Below, piece after piece: positions 36,467 to 45,136 of a stretch of DNA of 64,000 nucleotides (the stretch's first letter is position 1; each line of letters opens with the position of its first letter). Source of the stretch: Pedobacter sp. FW305-3-2-15-E-R2A2 (GTDB lineage Bacteria; Bacteroidota; Bacteroidia; Sphingobacteriales; Sphingobacteriaceae). The notes beneath the pieces were generated by a model, which saw nothing but the letters and a program-made list of their open reading frames with translations, did no database searches and was not told the origin of the DNA. The position numbers and the translations under genes were made by a program. The stretch lies in assembly GCF_038446955.1 (NCBI RefSeq), contig NZ_CP151803.1, positions 4,402,001 through 4,466,000 on the forward strand. Reading direction: 5' to 3'.

Positions 36467-37819
36467 TCATCCCTTACTTAATAGCGCTTTGCTCATCTGC
36501 TTTAAAAATACAATTATTTCTTTATAGCCAATGATAAACATGCTCCAAAAGCTAAATTTCGAGTATTTATATAAGGGATAGTACGTCATTAAAATCGCGA
36601 TCAGCGTTGGGAATATAGAGGCAATAGCAATGGTATAAACAGAATGGTAGAGAGAAATCCCCAGGAAGACAGTGGAGATATTCACGGCCAGCATCACCAG
36701 AATTTTATAAAAATTCACTTTAGGCTGATGAATGACATCCAAAGCCAGTGCAAAAAAGCGGTCTGCAGGATAAAGAAGTGCAATGATCATGAACATCCTG
36801 AAAAGGTTTGGTGTCTCGTTATCGATATAGCCCTTTCCGGCAATAAGACGAATAATAGGTTCAGCAAAGACAACTGCCATAATGACCACAGGAACCAGGG
36901 CGATGGTTATCATTCCAATGAATTTTTTAAGGGTGTACATCATTTCCTCTTTTTCCCCCCGGTTATAATACGAGGAAAGAATCGGCATTCCAGTTGCGCC
37001 GAAACTGGAAAGCGGAATTTCAATCAGCTGAGTGAGTTTGCCGCCAAGATTATACATCGCCAATGCAGCAGGTCCGATCAGGAAATTGATCACAAAAGTG
37101 TTCGTCACACCAAACAGGTTGGCGCCAATATTGGTTCCCATGCTATATTTACCAAAATGAAACAGCTCTAAAACCGTTGGCTTTTCTGCATTTTTGATCG
37201 ATCGGATCATCGTCCATTTCAGTATAAAAACCAAAATCCCCGACACAAAATAGGAAAGACAATAACCGCCAACAACGGTATCAATTGACAGTTTCCCCAT
37301 TAAGGCCAAAATAAAAACGATTAATGTGAAAGAACCCTGGGTCATCACCCTTAGCCACAACAAACGATCAAACCTTTTGTCGGCCTGAACCACACAATTC
37401 GCCATAAAAGTGGGCAAGGTCATCACAGAAATGATAGAGAAGTATTTTAAAAACAGAACCAATCCTTCATTACTCACATGACTCGCGATGAAATAGGCAG
37501 GAATATTTAACAAAAATAGAAACACCGTAATTAAGAGAGCGATCACCCAGGAGGCACCTGCAACCGCCTCTCCTCTTTCTTTTTCTGTACCTGTGTAAAA
37601 TTTCACAAAAGTAGTGGTTAAAAAGCCTACTCTAAGTGTATCAATTAAGCCTATGGCTGTCAAAAAGAAAATGTAAGTACCAATATCTGTAGCCGAAAGT
37701 CCGCGATACAAAATAGCAAGCGTAATCATACCAAAGCCTGCCATAACTGCATTTCCCAATAGAGATTGAAAATGCATATTCTTAAATATGGAAAACAGTT
37801 TTCTGAAGAGTGAGACCAT
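36467..37819 (-). CDS. polysaccharide flippase, Wzx-like (MOP superfamily)
   Basis: 450 residues with about twelve hydrophobic segments and few charges between them, as in Wzx/RfbX O-antigen flippases. The N-terminal SLLGNAVMAGFGMITLAILYR and the mid-protein FHFGKYSMGTNIGANLFGVTN fit the family. It moves undecaprenyl-diphosphate-linked repeat units from the cytoplasmic to the periplasmic face for the polymerase. It is the only Wzx candidate in the window and so links the scattered glycosyltransferases into a Wzx/Wzy-dependent route. It is transcribed with the minus-strand genes downstream of the beta-helix lipoprotein, after a terminator. Confidence 0.85.
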   Translation of the reverse strand: MVSLFRKLFSIFKNMHFQSLLGNAVMAGFGMITLAILYRGLSATDIGTYIFFLTAIGLIDTLRVGFLTTTFVKFYTGTEKERGEAVAGASWVIALLITVFLFLLNIPAYFIASHVSNEGLVLFLKYFSIISVMTLPTFMANCVVQADKRFDRLLWLRVMTQGSFTLIVFILALMGKLSIDTVVGGYCLSYFVSGILVFILKWTMIRSIKNAEKPTVLELFHFGKYSMGTNIGANLFGVTNTFVINFLIGPAALAMYNLGGKLTQLIEIPLSSFGATGMPILSSYYNRGEKEEMMYTLKKFIGMITIALVPVVIMAVVFAEPIIRLIAGKGYIDNETPNLFRMFMIIALLYPADRFFALALDVIHQPKVNFYKILVMLAVNISTVFLGISLYHSVYTIAIASIFPTLIAILMTYYPLYKYSKFSFWSMFIIGYKEIIVFLKQMSKALLSKG

Positions 37820-38111
37820 TTATAATAGGGTATCTGTGGTGAAATTTAAAATGATAGGGATAAATTTAAAAATATTCATCTCAAAGATGTAGAATTAAAG
37901 CTTAGCATGACAACTCTCCGCAGATAAAAAATACTAAAATACATTTAACGATCTAATTTGTGATAAAAAATAGCCTGAACCCAGACTACAAACCGCAAAT
38001 GCAATAAACAGACCAAATCAGCAAATGTCTCATTAAAGTAAAGCTTCAAATTGATCAACAGTGGAAGCCATTCCTAAAATCAACAAAAGCAATGCGAAAA
38101 CCACTTTGAAC
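37820..38111. other. intergenic region before flippase
   Basis: About 290 AT-rich bases; probably the flippase promoter. On the minus strand a 25-codon stretch at 38033-38110 reads VVFALLLLILGMASTVDQFEALL and a stop. This could be the last membrane helix of a lost gene or plain chance; it has no start of its own. Confidence 0.3.
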
Positions 38112-38148
38112 AAAAAATCCCTCCAACCAAAAATGGCTGGAGGGATTT
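38112..38148 (-). terminator. rho-independent terminator
   Basis: An 11-bp perfect stem (AAATCCCTCCA 38115-38125 with TGGAGGGATTT 38138-38148), extended by three pairs past one mismatch around a 4-base loop. On the minus strand it is followed by a T run. It ends the beta-helix lipoprotein transcript and so the long exopolysaccharide operon. Confidence 0.88.
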
Positions 38149-38171
38149 CCTTATATAAAAATTAACATTCC

Positions 38172-39602
38172 TTATTCAACCGCTCCTGCAGAAGGTTTAG
38201 AGGCAGATCTTGGGTTGTTATAGATATCGAGATTAATAGCAGGACTTACCGGCGACTGGAAATTTTGGCTGGCCAATGAAGCGCCTGAATTTTTTGCAGG
38301 TGAACTGGAATAGAGTTGCAATTGATTCTCATCCGCAATTCCTGCTTCTCCAGAAGATTTAAAATATTTATTATTAAAAGCATCCGGCGGCAGAGCTCCC
38401 ATATCGTTCCAAATGAAATTGGTATTATTTTGCCCCACTAGTGTAAAGTTATACCCTAAATTATTAAAGATATCACACTTTCCACCTTTCAAACCGTACA
38501 AATCAAGTACCTGGGCAGGAAATGCTCCCTTAGGTAATAAATTCCCACAGGTGTTATTAAATACCTTCGCATTCACGAATGTGGTTTTGCCTGACATGAT
38601 GTTCCTATCGAAAGCTTGTAATTCAAAGGCGCCGTATTGTCTGGAGTTAATCACGATATTATTAAAAATCAAAATCTCTTTGGGAGAGGTTCCGATACTA
38701 TATGCCCAGGCACGGATGGCATTCCCCTGATGGTTTTTTATTTTATTATTATAAAATTTACCACTACCCTGTATATAAAAGATCCCATTGTGGTTGCTAT
38801 TGTCCTGATTCACATCCTGAACGGTATTGTTGTGGATGTCGTAAGAATCCACATTCTCTAATGCCACAACGCTTCCTACACTTCTGGAGTTTTTAAAATT
38901 CACATAACCGATTTCTATATTTCTCACGAGACCGCTGATGGTACCATTCTCCACAGATCCTCTAAACCTCATCAAGGTTCCGGTATTCTCACAATCAATA
39001 TAGAGAAACTTTAAATTCTTCGAATACGAACTTTCCGATCCGTTATAGATCTTTTGAGAATCATATTGTATGGCATTATACGTATTTACATTGGAGAAGG
39101 AAACGTATTTTAAAGTGAAATCATTAATGTCATTCCTCAATTGTATCGAGGCTCCATCCGAGCTTTTATCTCTAAAAACGAAACCTTTACTAATCCCCGG
39201 TGTTCCGTTACCGGAAACAGTAACATTTTTTAAGTTCGAAAGTGTCATCTGTCTGTTTCCGACCAATTCGACCAGACCGTTATTTAAGATAAATACAGCT
39301 GCATTTTCAACGGAGATATTAGAGATTTGGATGTCATCATAGGATCCTCCTTTAATCTTTATCACTGAATTCCCAGTAAGTTTCAATGTCTTTCCATCAA
39401 TAGAAAGGTTTCCGGAACCTGTTCCTACTTCAAATATTTTAGCATCTCCAGGAATATTGGTCGTATCTTTCGGAGGTTTTGGAATCACCGGCACATCTAC
39501 GACAGGATTTTCAACTTCAGCTCCAATGGAAGGATTCTTCTTGCACGCGCATAAAATAAATAATGCACATAAAATCAAATGCATTCTTGAGGTATTTACC
39601 AT
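38172..39602 (-). CDS. lipoprotein with right-handed beta-helix
   Basis: A 476-residue lipoprotein: signal with lipobox FILCAC, a Pro-rich spacer (about 30-52), then many short repeats with N, D and hydrophobic turns (such as DIHNNTVQDVNQDNSNHNGIF, YNNKIKNHQGNAIRA, IFNNIVINSRQYGAFEL), the pattern of parallel beta-helix carbohydrate-active proteins. Such proteins act as polysaccharide lyases, epimerases, hydrolases or binders. No single catalytic motif can be named. It is last in the direction of the exopolysaccharide operon, 427 bases after the GT2 gene, and most likely works on the finished polymer at the outer membrane. Confidence 0.75.
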   Translation of the reverse strand: MVNTSRMHLILCALFILCACKKNPSIGAEVENPVVDVPVIPKPPKDTTNIPGDAKIFEVGTGSGNLSIDGKTLKLTGNSVIKIKGGSYDDIQISNISVENAAVFILNNGLVELVGNRQMTLSNLKNVTVSGNGTPGISKGFVFRDKSSDGASIQLRNDINDFTLKYVSFSNVNTYNAIQYDSQKIYNGSESSYSKNLKFLYIDCENTGTLMRFRGSVENGTISGLVRNIEIGYVNFKNSRSVGSVVALENVDSYDIHNNTVQDVNQDNSNHNGIFYIQGSGKFYNNKIKNHQGNAIRAWAYSIGTSPKEILIFNNIVINSRQYGAFELQAFDRNIMSGKTTFVNAKVFNNTCGNLLPKGAFPAQVLDLYGLKGGKCDIFNNLGYNFTLVGQNNTNFIWNDMGALPPDAFNNKYFKSSGEAGIADENQLQLYSSSPAKNSGASLASQNFQSPVSPAINLDIYNNPRSASKPSAGAVE

Positions 39603-40029
39603 AAATTAAATATTTCTATTACAATCCCTTGTAGTCGCAATTTTAATAAATTTTAAACAAATAAGTGAGGGCAGCAAACCATGCTCCTGCTTTTGCTTTT
39701 ATTCGAAAATGGCCGAAGCATTGATATGGGGAATATTTTCCTCGTTTTTAAGCAGAATCGGACTGTTAAAATAAATTTTATTATGACACTAAGATTACAA
39801 TCCAAGATGAAAAAGCCGAGGATACGCGCTAAAGAATGACAGGCAGATTAATTATTATTTAATATCCAATTAATATTGAGGAATATATTCCACACGTTCA
39901 CATGCATAACCAGATTAGCATTCCACTTAAAAAAAAATAAAACGGGGAGATTTATAACCGAATGGCCAAAGACAGCGGGGTATGCGTTCTTCCCATCACA
40001 AAATAAAATTATTAACTGGAAATTAAGGA
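39603..40029. other. 427-base gap within exopolysaccharide locus
   Basis: I see no convincing gene here. A 12-base palindrome GGAATATATTCC lies at 39880-39891. On the minus strand close to the lipoprotein gene, TTG followed after 16 bases by TAAAATTG is a near match to the Bacteroidota promoter, suggesting that the lipoprotein has its own transcript. A short plus-strand frame at 39876-40070 looks spurious. Confidence 0.4.
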
Positions 40030-40833
40030 CTATCCAAAAAGAAATTTCAGCCTTGCAAGGAACGCTTTAAACAGTCCACCCTGCTCCATCAAACGCCTGT
40101 CCGAAGTCCAGACCAGGGACCGGTTGGAAGTGATTTTATGAAGTTTTCCAAACTGACTTCTCAATTTAAGCGCCAGATAACCATCTTCGTTTGCATTTGG
40201 AGGATGGTTATAGCCCTCCACCAACAAGCCTTGTTCCTTTCTGTAAGCAGAACTACAGCCATAAACATACATTGCTTCGTCCTTATTTCTTTGCAATACT
40301 CCTTTGAAAATATCACCCATGGTTTCATACAAGAAATAGTTAAACCGATTCGATGGCCCCTCAGAAATAAAAGCAAAACGTCCGTAGGTACAAGCTATCG
40401 AATTGTCTTTTAAGGGTAACGAAAGTAAATCTACCCAATAAGGACTATAAATAGAATCCGCATCTGCATTCAGGATAATTTTCCCTTTAGCAGCCGCCAA
40501 TCCCGAATTCCTGGCATGCCTTACCCCCTGCTCTTTTTCGATAATCCAGTTTGCTCCGGAAAGTTCTATTAATTCCTGAGTGCGGTCACTGGAATTATTA
40601 TTCACTACCAATATCTCGACTTTCTGATTCGTAATCGTTTTAGACAAGGACCATAAGTTTTTCAGAATAGATCCTTCCTCATTGTAAGCAGGAATACTAA
40701 CGGTTACGTCAGGCTCATCAGAATGAAGTTTCTGTATCCCTTCACGAATTTCTGCGACATGGTCTAAAAACCATTGCGCATCATATTTCTGAGCTTCAAT
40801 ATAAGAAGGGATTTTTAATGGTCTGATAGACAT
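40030..40833 (-). CDS. glycosyltransferase, GT2 family
   Basis: 267 residues. VTVSIPAYNEEGSILKNL near 43-60, ILVVNNNSSDRTQEL near 73-87, RHARNSGLAAAKG, and ILNADADSIYSPYW near 115-128 (DxD) form a full GT2 core. The C-terminal part ends with a short hydrophobic-basic stretch (FLARLKFLFG) that may touch the membrane. It is the last of four glycosyltransferases encoded in a row in the exopolysaccharide operon, with 11 bases to the upstream GT4 gene. Donor unknown. Confidence 0.88.
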   Translation of the reverse strand: MSIRPLKIPSYIEAQKYDAQWFLDHVAEIREGIQKLHSDEPDVTVSIPAYNEEGSILKNLWSLSKTITNQKVEILVVNNNSSDRTQELIELSGANWIIEKEQGVRHARNSGLAAAKGKIILNADADSIYSPYWVDLLSLPLKDNSIACTYGRFAFISEGPSNRFNYFLYETMGDIFKGVLQRNKDEAMYVYGCSSAYRKEQGLLVEGYNHPPNANEDGYLALKLRSQFGKLHKITSNRSLVWTSDRRLMEQGGLFKAFLARLKFLFG

Positions 40834-40844
40834 TGGTTCTAATT

Positions 40845-41987
40845 TTAGGAGATAGATAATGAATTATAAACCGAAAGCAACTGCTCTGCAGCTGATTTCC
40901 AGGTGAAATTTGAGGCCCTTTTAAGTCCTTTTTCTTTCAATTGAGACTCCAGTTCCTTGTCATTCAGGATGGCTATGATCTGATCTTTGATCTGCCGATA
41001 ATCCAAAGGATCAACAAATAAGGCAGCATCCGACGCGATCTCTGGCATAGAAGAGGTGTTCGAGGTAATAACCGGCACTCCACATGCCATTGCCTCTAAT
41101 AAAGGCAATCCGAAACTCTCTCTTAAAGAAGGATATAAGAATAACCTGCTGATATTATACAGCAGTGGCATCTCTTCAGAGGCAATATAACCCGGAAAAA
41201 TAAAGTCCTTTTCAAATTGCTGCTTACCGAGCTTTGCCAACAGTTCAAAAACCAATTTTTTATCATAATCAAGAATGACCAGAGGCAAACCATCTGGGAT
41301 GGCCTCCTTATAGTCAATATAGGCTTTGATCACATTAACGGTATTCTTTTTCGGTGCGGTATTCCCCAAAAAAAGGATAAAATCTCCAGGCAGATGATGA
41401 TCTTTCCGGAAACGGTCTAACCGATCTGAGGAATAGGAGGTATTAAATTTCGGACTAACCGCATTGTAAATCACCTTCACTTTATCTTCCGGCAAATTTA
41501 ACCTGTTTAAAATCACCTCACGCTCGTAATTGGAGACCGTGATGATCAATTTACTTTTATCGACGATTTTTGGCACCACGAATTTTCTATATAAATTACC
41601 GAAATTCTGGTAAGCAGTGCCTTTAAAATCTGTTTTTTCGAGATAGATAATGTCATGTAGCGTCAGCATCATTGGCACCGGTAAGCGCAATGCGGAGGTG
41701 TTACAGGTGGAGTGAAGAAAATCCAGGTTATCTTCTTTTATGGCTGCAGGTAAAGTGAATTGTTCCCAGGTAAAATAAGAACGTGCAGGAAGAGACCTGA
41801 TCTTGAAATTCGCAGTCTCCGACAAGCACTTTTCATCCACATCTTTGCGTGCATAAAGAATGTACTCATTATAAGTATCCAGTTTCTGTAACTCACGGAT
41901 CAGCTCTAAGGCTACCACTTCCATACCATGTTTCTTTTCCCTGAATATCCGTTGTACTTCTATCCCGATGCGAAGTTTAGTTTTCAT
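40845..41987 (-). CDS. glycosyltransferase, GT4 family (mannosyltransferase-like)
   Basis: 380 residues from ATG 41987; a TTG is one codon upstream. N-terminal half: RIGIEVQRIFREKKHGMEVVALELI. C-terminal half: FILFLGNTAPKKN, FIFPGYIASEEMPLLYN, and the donor block LYPSLRESFGLPLLEAMACG with the E-x7-E motif, then PEIASDAALFVDP. This is the pattern of retaining GT4 enzymes such as WbaZ or MtfB mannosyltransferases, though the sugar cannot be fixed. It sits in the minus-strand exopolysaccharide operon with short spacers on both sides. Confidence 0.9.
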   Translation of the reverse strand: MKTKLRIGIEVQRIFREKKHGMEVVALELIRELQKLDTYNEYILYARKDVDEKCLSETANFKIRSLPARSYFTWEQFTLPAAIKEDNLDFLHSTCNTSALRLPVPMMLTLHDIIYLEKTDFKGTAYQNFGNLYRKFVVPKIVDKSKLIITVSNYEREVILNRLNLPEDKVKVIYNAVSPKFNTSYSSDRLDRFRKDHHLPGDFILFLGNTAPKKNTVNVIKAYIDYKEAIPDGLPLVILDYDKKLVFELLAKLGKQQFEKDFIFPGYIASEEMPLLYNISRLFLYPSLRESFGLPLLEAMACGVPVITSNTSSMPEIASDAALFVDPLDYRQIKDQIIAILNDKELESQLKEKGLKRASNFTWKSAAEQLLSVYNSLSIS

Positions 41988-42011
41988 CAATTTTCAATTA
42001 AGACCTGAGTT

Positions 42012-43181
42012 CTATTTACTTATTTTCTCTTCATAATAATGTTCCGTTGCCACAGAAATCTTATTTGCTTTTCTTACTTTCAATAAAGCCAGGAGCTGAA
42101 AATATATGAAAAGAGGTGCATTTTTCAACGACTTGTATATCTTTTCATCTGCTTTGAAATGTGACAATGCGCGAAATACGAAGGTAAAGAATACCGCGAT
42201 CGCGACTACCCAATACAAAGCAAACAAGGGCATTAAAAATAAATCAGCAACAAACAGCAGAAAAGAAATAATCAGCAACATAAATAAGGGTGGCCTTACC
42301 AGAAGTATGCTAAATAAAAACTGATTCCAGTTTAATCTGTAAACAGATTTCAGCATCAGCTTAAATCCAAGATAAAGATATTTAAACCAGGTATTGATCC
42401 ACCTGGAGCGCTGATTGACCAATTGATCCGTTTTTGCCGTTTTTTCATCATAAACAATCGCCTCCTCTGCAAAAGCAATCCGCTCTCCCCTATTCAGAAT
42501 TTCATACTGAAGAATTTTGTCAAAACCTGCACCCGATATTTCATTTTTTTCCAGACATGACCGATATAGTTGCAAGGTAAAAGCCATTCCCGAACCAGAC
42601 AATGCAGCCGAAGATCCGGCTTCGTACATCAGTTTCCGATCTACCAAACGGTAATAGATATCTCCCGCCTCATCCAGACAGGCATAGGTCGAATCCAGGT
42701 TCTTTGCAGCCCTGACCCCTTGCACAGCCTGGTAGCCTTGATCAAAGGCTTTATTTAAAGCATTAAAATACTCCGCATGAACAAGGTTATCACTGTCGAT
42801 AATCGTTAAACGCTCATGTGCCCGTTCAAAACGGTCAATGGCATAAAAATGTGATTTTGTATTACTTGCCAACACTTCAGGGGGACGCAGGATCACCACT
42901 CTGGGATCATCAAACTTCAAACCACTGATGTCACAATTGTCCGCAACAACGTAAATAATATAACTCGCGTAATTTGATTTCAATATGGAGTCTACCACAA
43001 GTGGAATCAAAGTTACCTGCTGATAAGCGGTCACAATAACGGCATAATCAGCCTCATACACTTGTCCCGCAGGTTTCTTTTTTCCAATAAAACGGCCGGC
43101 GATCCATAAAATGAGCGGCATGATAAAGTGCAATCCGATCAGGACCTGTACTATTGCCAGAAGAAGGTATAATAAGTTCAT
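42012..43181 (-). CDS. membrane glycosyltransferase, GT2 family
   Basis: 389 residues: an N-terminal membrane segment (about 1-27), a GT-A domain with YAVIVTAYQQVTLIPL, TIIDSDNLVHAEY as DxD, and QRSRWINTWFKY (Q-x2-RW) near 255, then three membrane helices at about 280-350. The DxD and QxxRW motifs together indicate a processive-type transferase like the cellulose synthase or hyaluronan synthase groups. It may elongate or transfer at the inner membrane. It lies between a GT4-like gene and another GT in the operon, with short gaps of 10 and 21 bases. Confidence 0.87.
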   Translation of the reverse strand: MNLLYLLLAIVQVLIGLHFIMPLILWIAGRFIGKKKPAGQVYEADYAVIVTAYQQVTLIPLVVDSILKSNYASYIIYVVADNCDISGLKFDDPRVVILRPPEVLASNTKSHFYAIDRFERAHERLTIIDSDNLVHAEYFNALNKAFDQGYQAVQGVRAAKNLDSTYACLDEAGDIYYRLVDRKLMYEAGSSAALSGSGMAFTLQLYRSCLEKNEISGAGFDKILQYEILNRGERIAFAEEAIVYDEKTAKTDQLVNQRSRWINTWFKYLYLGFKLMLKSVYRLNWNQFLFSILLVRPPLFMLLIISFLLFVADLFLMPLFALYWVVAIAVFFTFVFRALSHFKADEKIYKSLKNAPLFIYFQLLALLKVRKANKISVATEHYYEEKISK

Positions 43182-43190
43182 TGCGTAGAT

Positions 43191-44387
43191 TTATTGATGA
43201 TCAATGGTCATTTGAATTGCCTGATTTATTTTTTTAATACAATTTTCCCAGCTATGGCTGGTGGCAAAAGTTTTTCTATCCTCCTGTAAAGTAACAGAAT
43301 CTTCTGCCAATGCCCTTACAATAAGCGAAATATAATCTTCTTTTGAATCCGAAAGGTAGACGTGGTCCTTGAAAATATCCATTGCCCTCGTTGCTGTAGC
43401 TACTGTCGGTTTGCCCATGGCAAGATATTCATCCACCTTTCGTGGATAATTACCAATGGTCACCTGGTTCACCAACTGAGGATTGATGCATACATCAAAA
43501 TACTGCATATATAGTGGGAGCGCGTCCATCGGTTTAATACCGGTAAATACCACATTCTCCAACTGATGCAGTTCGCTATTTTTAAAATCTTCATCTTCCG
43601 GCCCGACCAATACAATAGTCCAATCCTTCCGTTGTTCCGCAATATACCTGATCAGCGGAATATCCAGACGAATGCTCTGTAATGCGCCTACATAGCCTAT
43701 AATAGGAGTAGTGATTCCTTTCAGTTCTTCCGGCTTCTCAGCGGTCTTGTTCTCTATAAAGATTTCCAGATCACAGCCCTGCCCAACATCATAGGAGTTA
43801 TCATTGTAAGTTTTGCAGTAATCTGCCAGATAAGCCGAATTCGCCATGCAAATATCATTACCGGCAATCAGCAGGGGCTCCAGTCTTTCCCCATGTCTTT
43901 TCCAGTAATCAACGGCAAGCATATAATCTCTGGAATAGTAAATGCTCAAAAAAGGATTTAATAAACTGTTTAAATAAAATCCCTTGAATATCTCATTGTC
44001 ATTAAACAACAGGTAATCTTTGAAATTGAGCTCCTCCATCCCTTTCAGAATACTACCGGCAAATTTTATATTATTACGTTTATTTAAATAATTAAACAAG
44101 GTTTTATTTTTAACCCAATTGATGGATTCCACCAAGCAGTCCGGATACAGGTTCCACAAGTTTTCCCCGATTTGGATTAAGGCCTCAGATTTCCCCTTAA
44201 TCACTGCTATTCTCTTTTGAACTTTAGGATCTGCACCCTTTTTATAAAGCGTAATTCTGTCCAGAGGTGAGTTGACATATAATACCCTATTGTTCTTTGA
44301 AAGTTCAAGTGCTATATTTTTACAATTACTACCAATATCTGTATCCCAGGCCTGTTGCCCAATTATGATGATATCTCTACTGATCAT
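43191..44387 (-). CDS. glycosyltransferase, GT4-like
   Basis: A 398-residue GT-B-like protein. Starting with IIIIGQQAWDTDIGSNCKNIALEL, it has IIGYVGALQSIRLDIPL in the middle, VVFTGIKPMDALPLYMQYFDVCINP and the C-terminal YPRKVDEYLAMGKPTVAT donor block. This is the pattern of the TuaH/teichuronic-acid-type and related glycosyltransferases, in which the first acidic residue of E-x7-E is changed. The sugar is unknown. It follows the acyltransferase gene after 13 bases in the same operon. Confidence 0.8.
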   Translation of the reverse strand: MISRDIIIIGQQAWDTDIGSNCKNIALELSKNNRVLYVNSPLDRITLYKKGADPKVQKRIAVIKGKSEALIQIGENLWNLYPDCLVESINWVKNKTLFNYLNKRNNIKFAGSILKGMEELNFKDYLLFNDNEIFKGFYLNSLLNPFLSIYYSRDYMLAVDYWKRHGERLEPLLIAGNDICMANSAYLADYCKTYNDNSYDVGQGCDLEIFIENKTAEKPEELKGITTPIIGYVGALQSIRLDIPLIRYIAEQRKDWTIVLVGPEDEDFKNSELHQLENVVFTGIKPMDALPLYMQYFDVCINPQLVNQVTIGNYPRKVDEYLAMGKPTVATATRAMDIFKDHVYLSDSKEDYISLIVRALAEDSVTLQEDRKTFATSHSWENCIKKINQAIQMTIDHQ

Positions 44388-44400
44388 TTGACAATTAAAA

Positions 44401-45015
44401 TTATATTTTTTTCCATGACTGATCCTCCGCTGAATATTTTTTCACTATTCTGGCCGGGTTCCCTACAGCAACACAAAAATCAGGCACATCTTTCGTTACC
44501 ACACTTCCGGCTCCTATTACGACGTGTTTTCCAATCCTCACACCCGCTGTAATCACGCTATTTGCACCAATCCAGACATCATCAGAAATGATAATTTGTT
44601 TACGTATTTCCTTTTGCCTGCTTGGAGGCAGGCTAACATCTTCATAACCATGATTTAATCCGGAAACCACAATATGCTGAGCAAGCATTACATTATGGCC
44701 AATCTTTACCGGGCCAATAACTACACTTCCAATGCCAATCATCGTATGGTTTCCAATCAGCACATCTCCTACGCCATTATTTATTGTCACAAAATCCTCT
44801 ATTACCGATTTCTCTCCCAATTGGAAATCGTTAAATGGAAAAACATCCATCCTGCTGTTATACCTCACAATACTCCCCTTTCCCTTTTTGTGTTTAAAAG
44901 GGTTCAGGAACCACCTGACCCATAACCTCGGTCTGTGGTCATTCGCAGGTATTAACAAGCGATGCGCTAACTTTTTTAACCTTGGATTATTTTTAATTTT
45001 ATCGATTATGGACAT
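44401..45015 (-). CDS. hexapeptide-repeat acyltransferase
   Basis: 204 residues of the left-handed beta-helix acyltransferase family (maltose/galactoside acetyltransferase, WcaF-like). Hexapeptide repeats run from about 75 to 185: VLIGNHTMIGIGSVVIGPVKIG, the loop VSGLNHGYED with the catalytic His, then DDVWIGANSVITAGVRIGKHVVIGAGSVVT and GNPARIVKK. It most likely O-acetylates a sugar of the repeat with acetyl-CoA in the cytoplasm. The N-terminal 50 residues are basic and outside the fold. The upstream neighbour is a tiny membrane peptide gene 40 bases away. Confidence 0.88.
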   Translation of the reverse strand: MSIIDKIKNNPRLKKLAHRLLIPANDHRPRLWVRWFLNPFKHKKGKGSIVRYNSRMDVFPFNDFQLGEKSVIEDFVTINNGVGDVLIGNHTMIGIGSVVIGPVKIGHNVMLAQHIVVSGLNHGYEDVSLPPSRQKEIRKQIIISDDVWIGANSVITAGVRIGKHVVIGAGSVVTKDVPDFCVAVGNPARIVKKYSAEDQSWKKI

Positions 45016-45055
45016 ATTTATTAAAATCTAACGTTTATTCAACTTTCCAGGCATG

Positions 45056-45136
45056 TTATTTTTTCTTTTTTATTTGCATGAAAAAGGCAATGGCAAAACA
45101 GATCAGACCGGGAAGTAAAAAAATCTCAAATGGCAT
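45056..45136 (-). CDS. 26-residue membrane peptide coupled to ligase gene
   Basis: The ligase stop TAA overlaps a new start in TAATG (ATG at 45136). The frame encodes MPFEIFLLPGLICFAIAFF plus MQIKKKK and stops at 45056. The peptide has one membrane helix and a tail of Lys residues, so it should sit in the inner membrane with a cytoplasmic C-terminus. The stop-start overlap suggests translational coupling with the polymerase/ligase. No family is known to me. It might be a small regulator or partner of the ligase. The design is strong evidence for a real ORF, but there is no comparative support here. Confidence 0.5.
   Translation of the reverse strand: MPFEIFLLPGLICFAIAFFMQIKKKK

Noticed and set aside
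38033..38110. Minus-strand 25-codon hydrophobic stretch ending ASTVDQFEALL
   Set aside because: It has no start codon and its frame runs back through a terminator hairpin. A chance frame is as likely as a gene remnant.
39876..40070. Plus-strand frame of 64 codons
   Set aside because: It overlaps the 3' end of a clear GT2 gene on the opposite strand; composition is like the AT-rich spacer.
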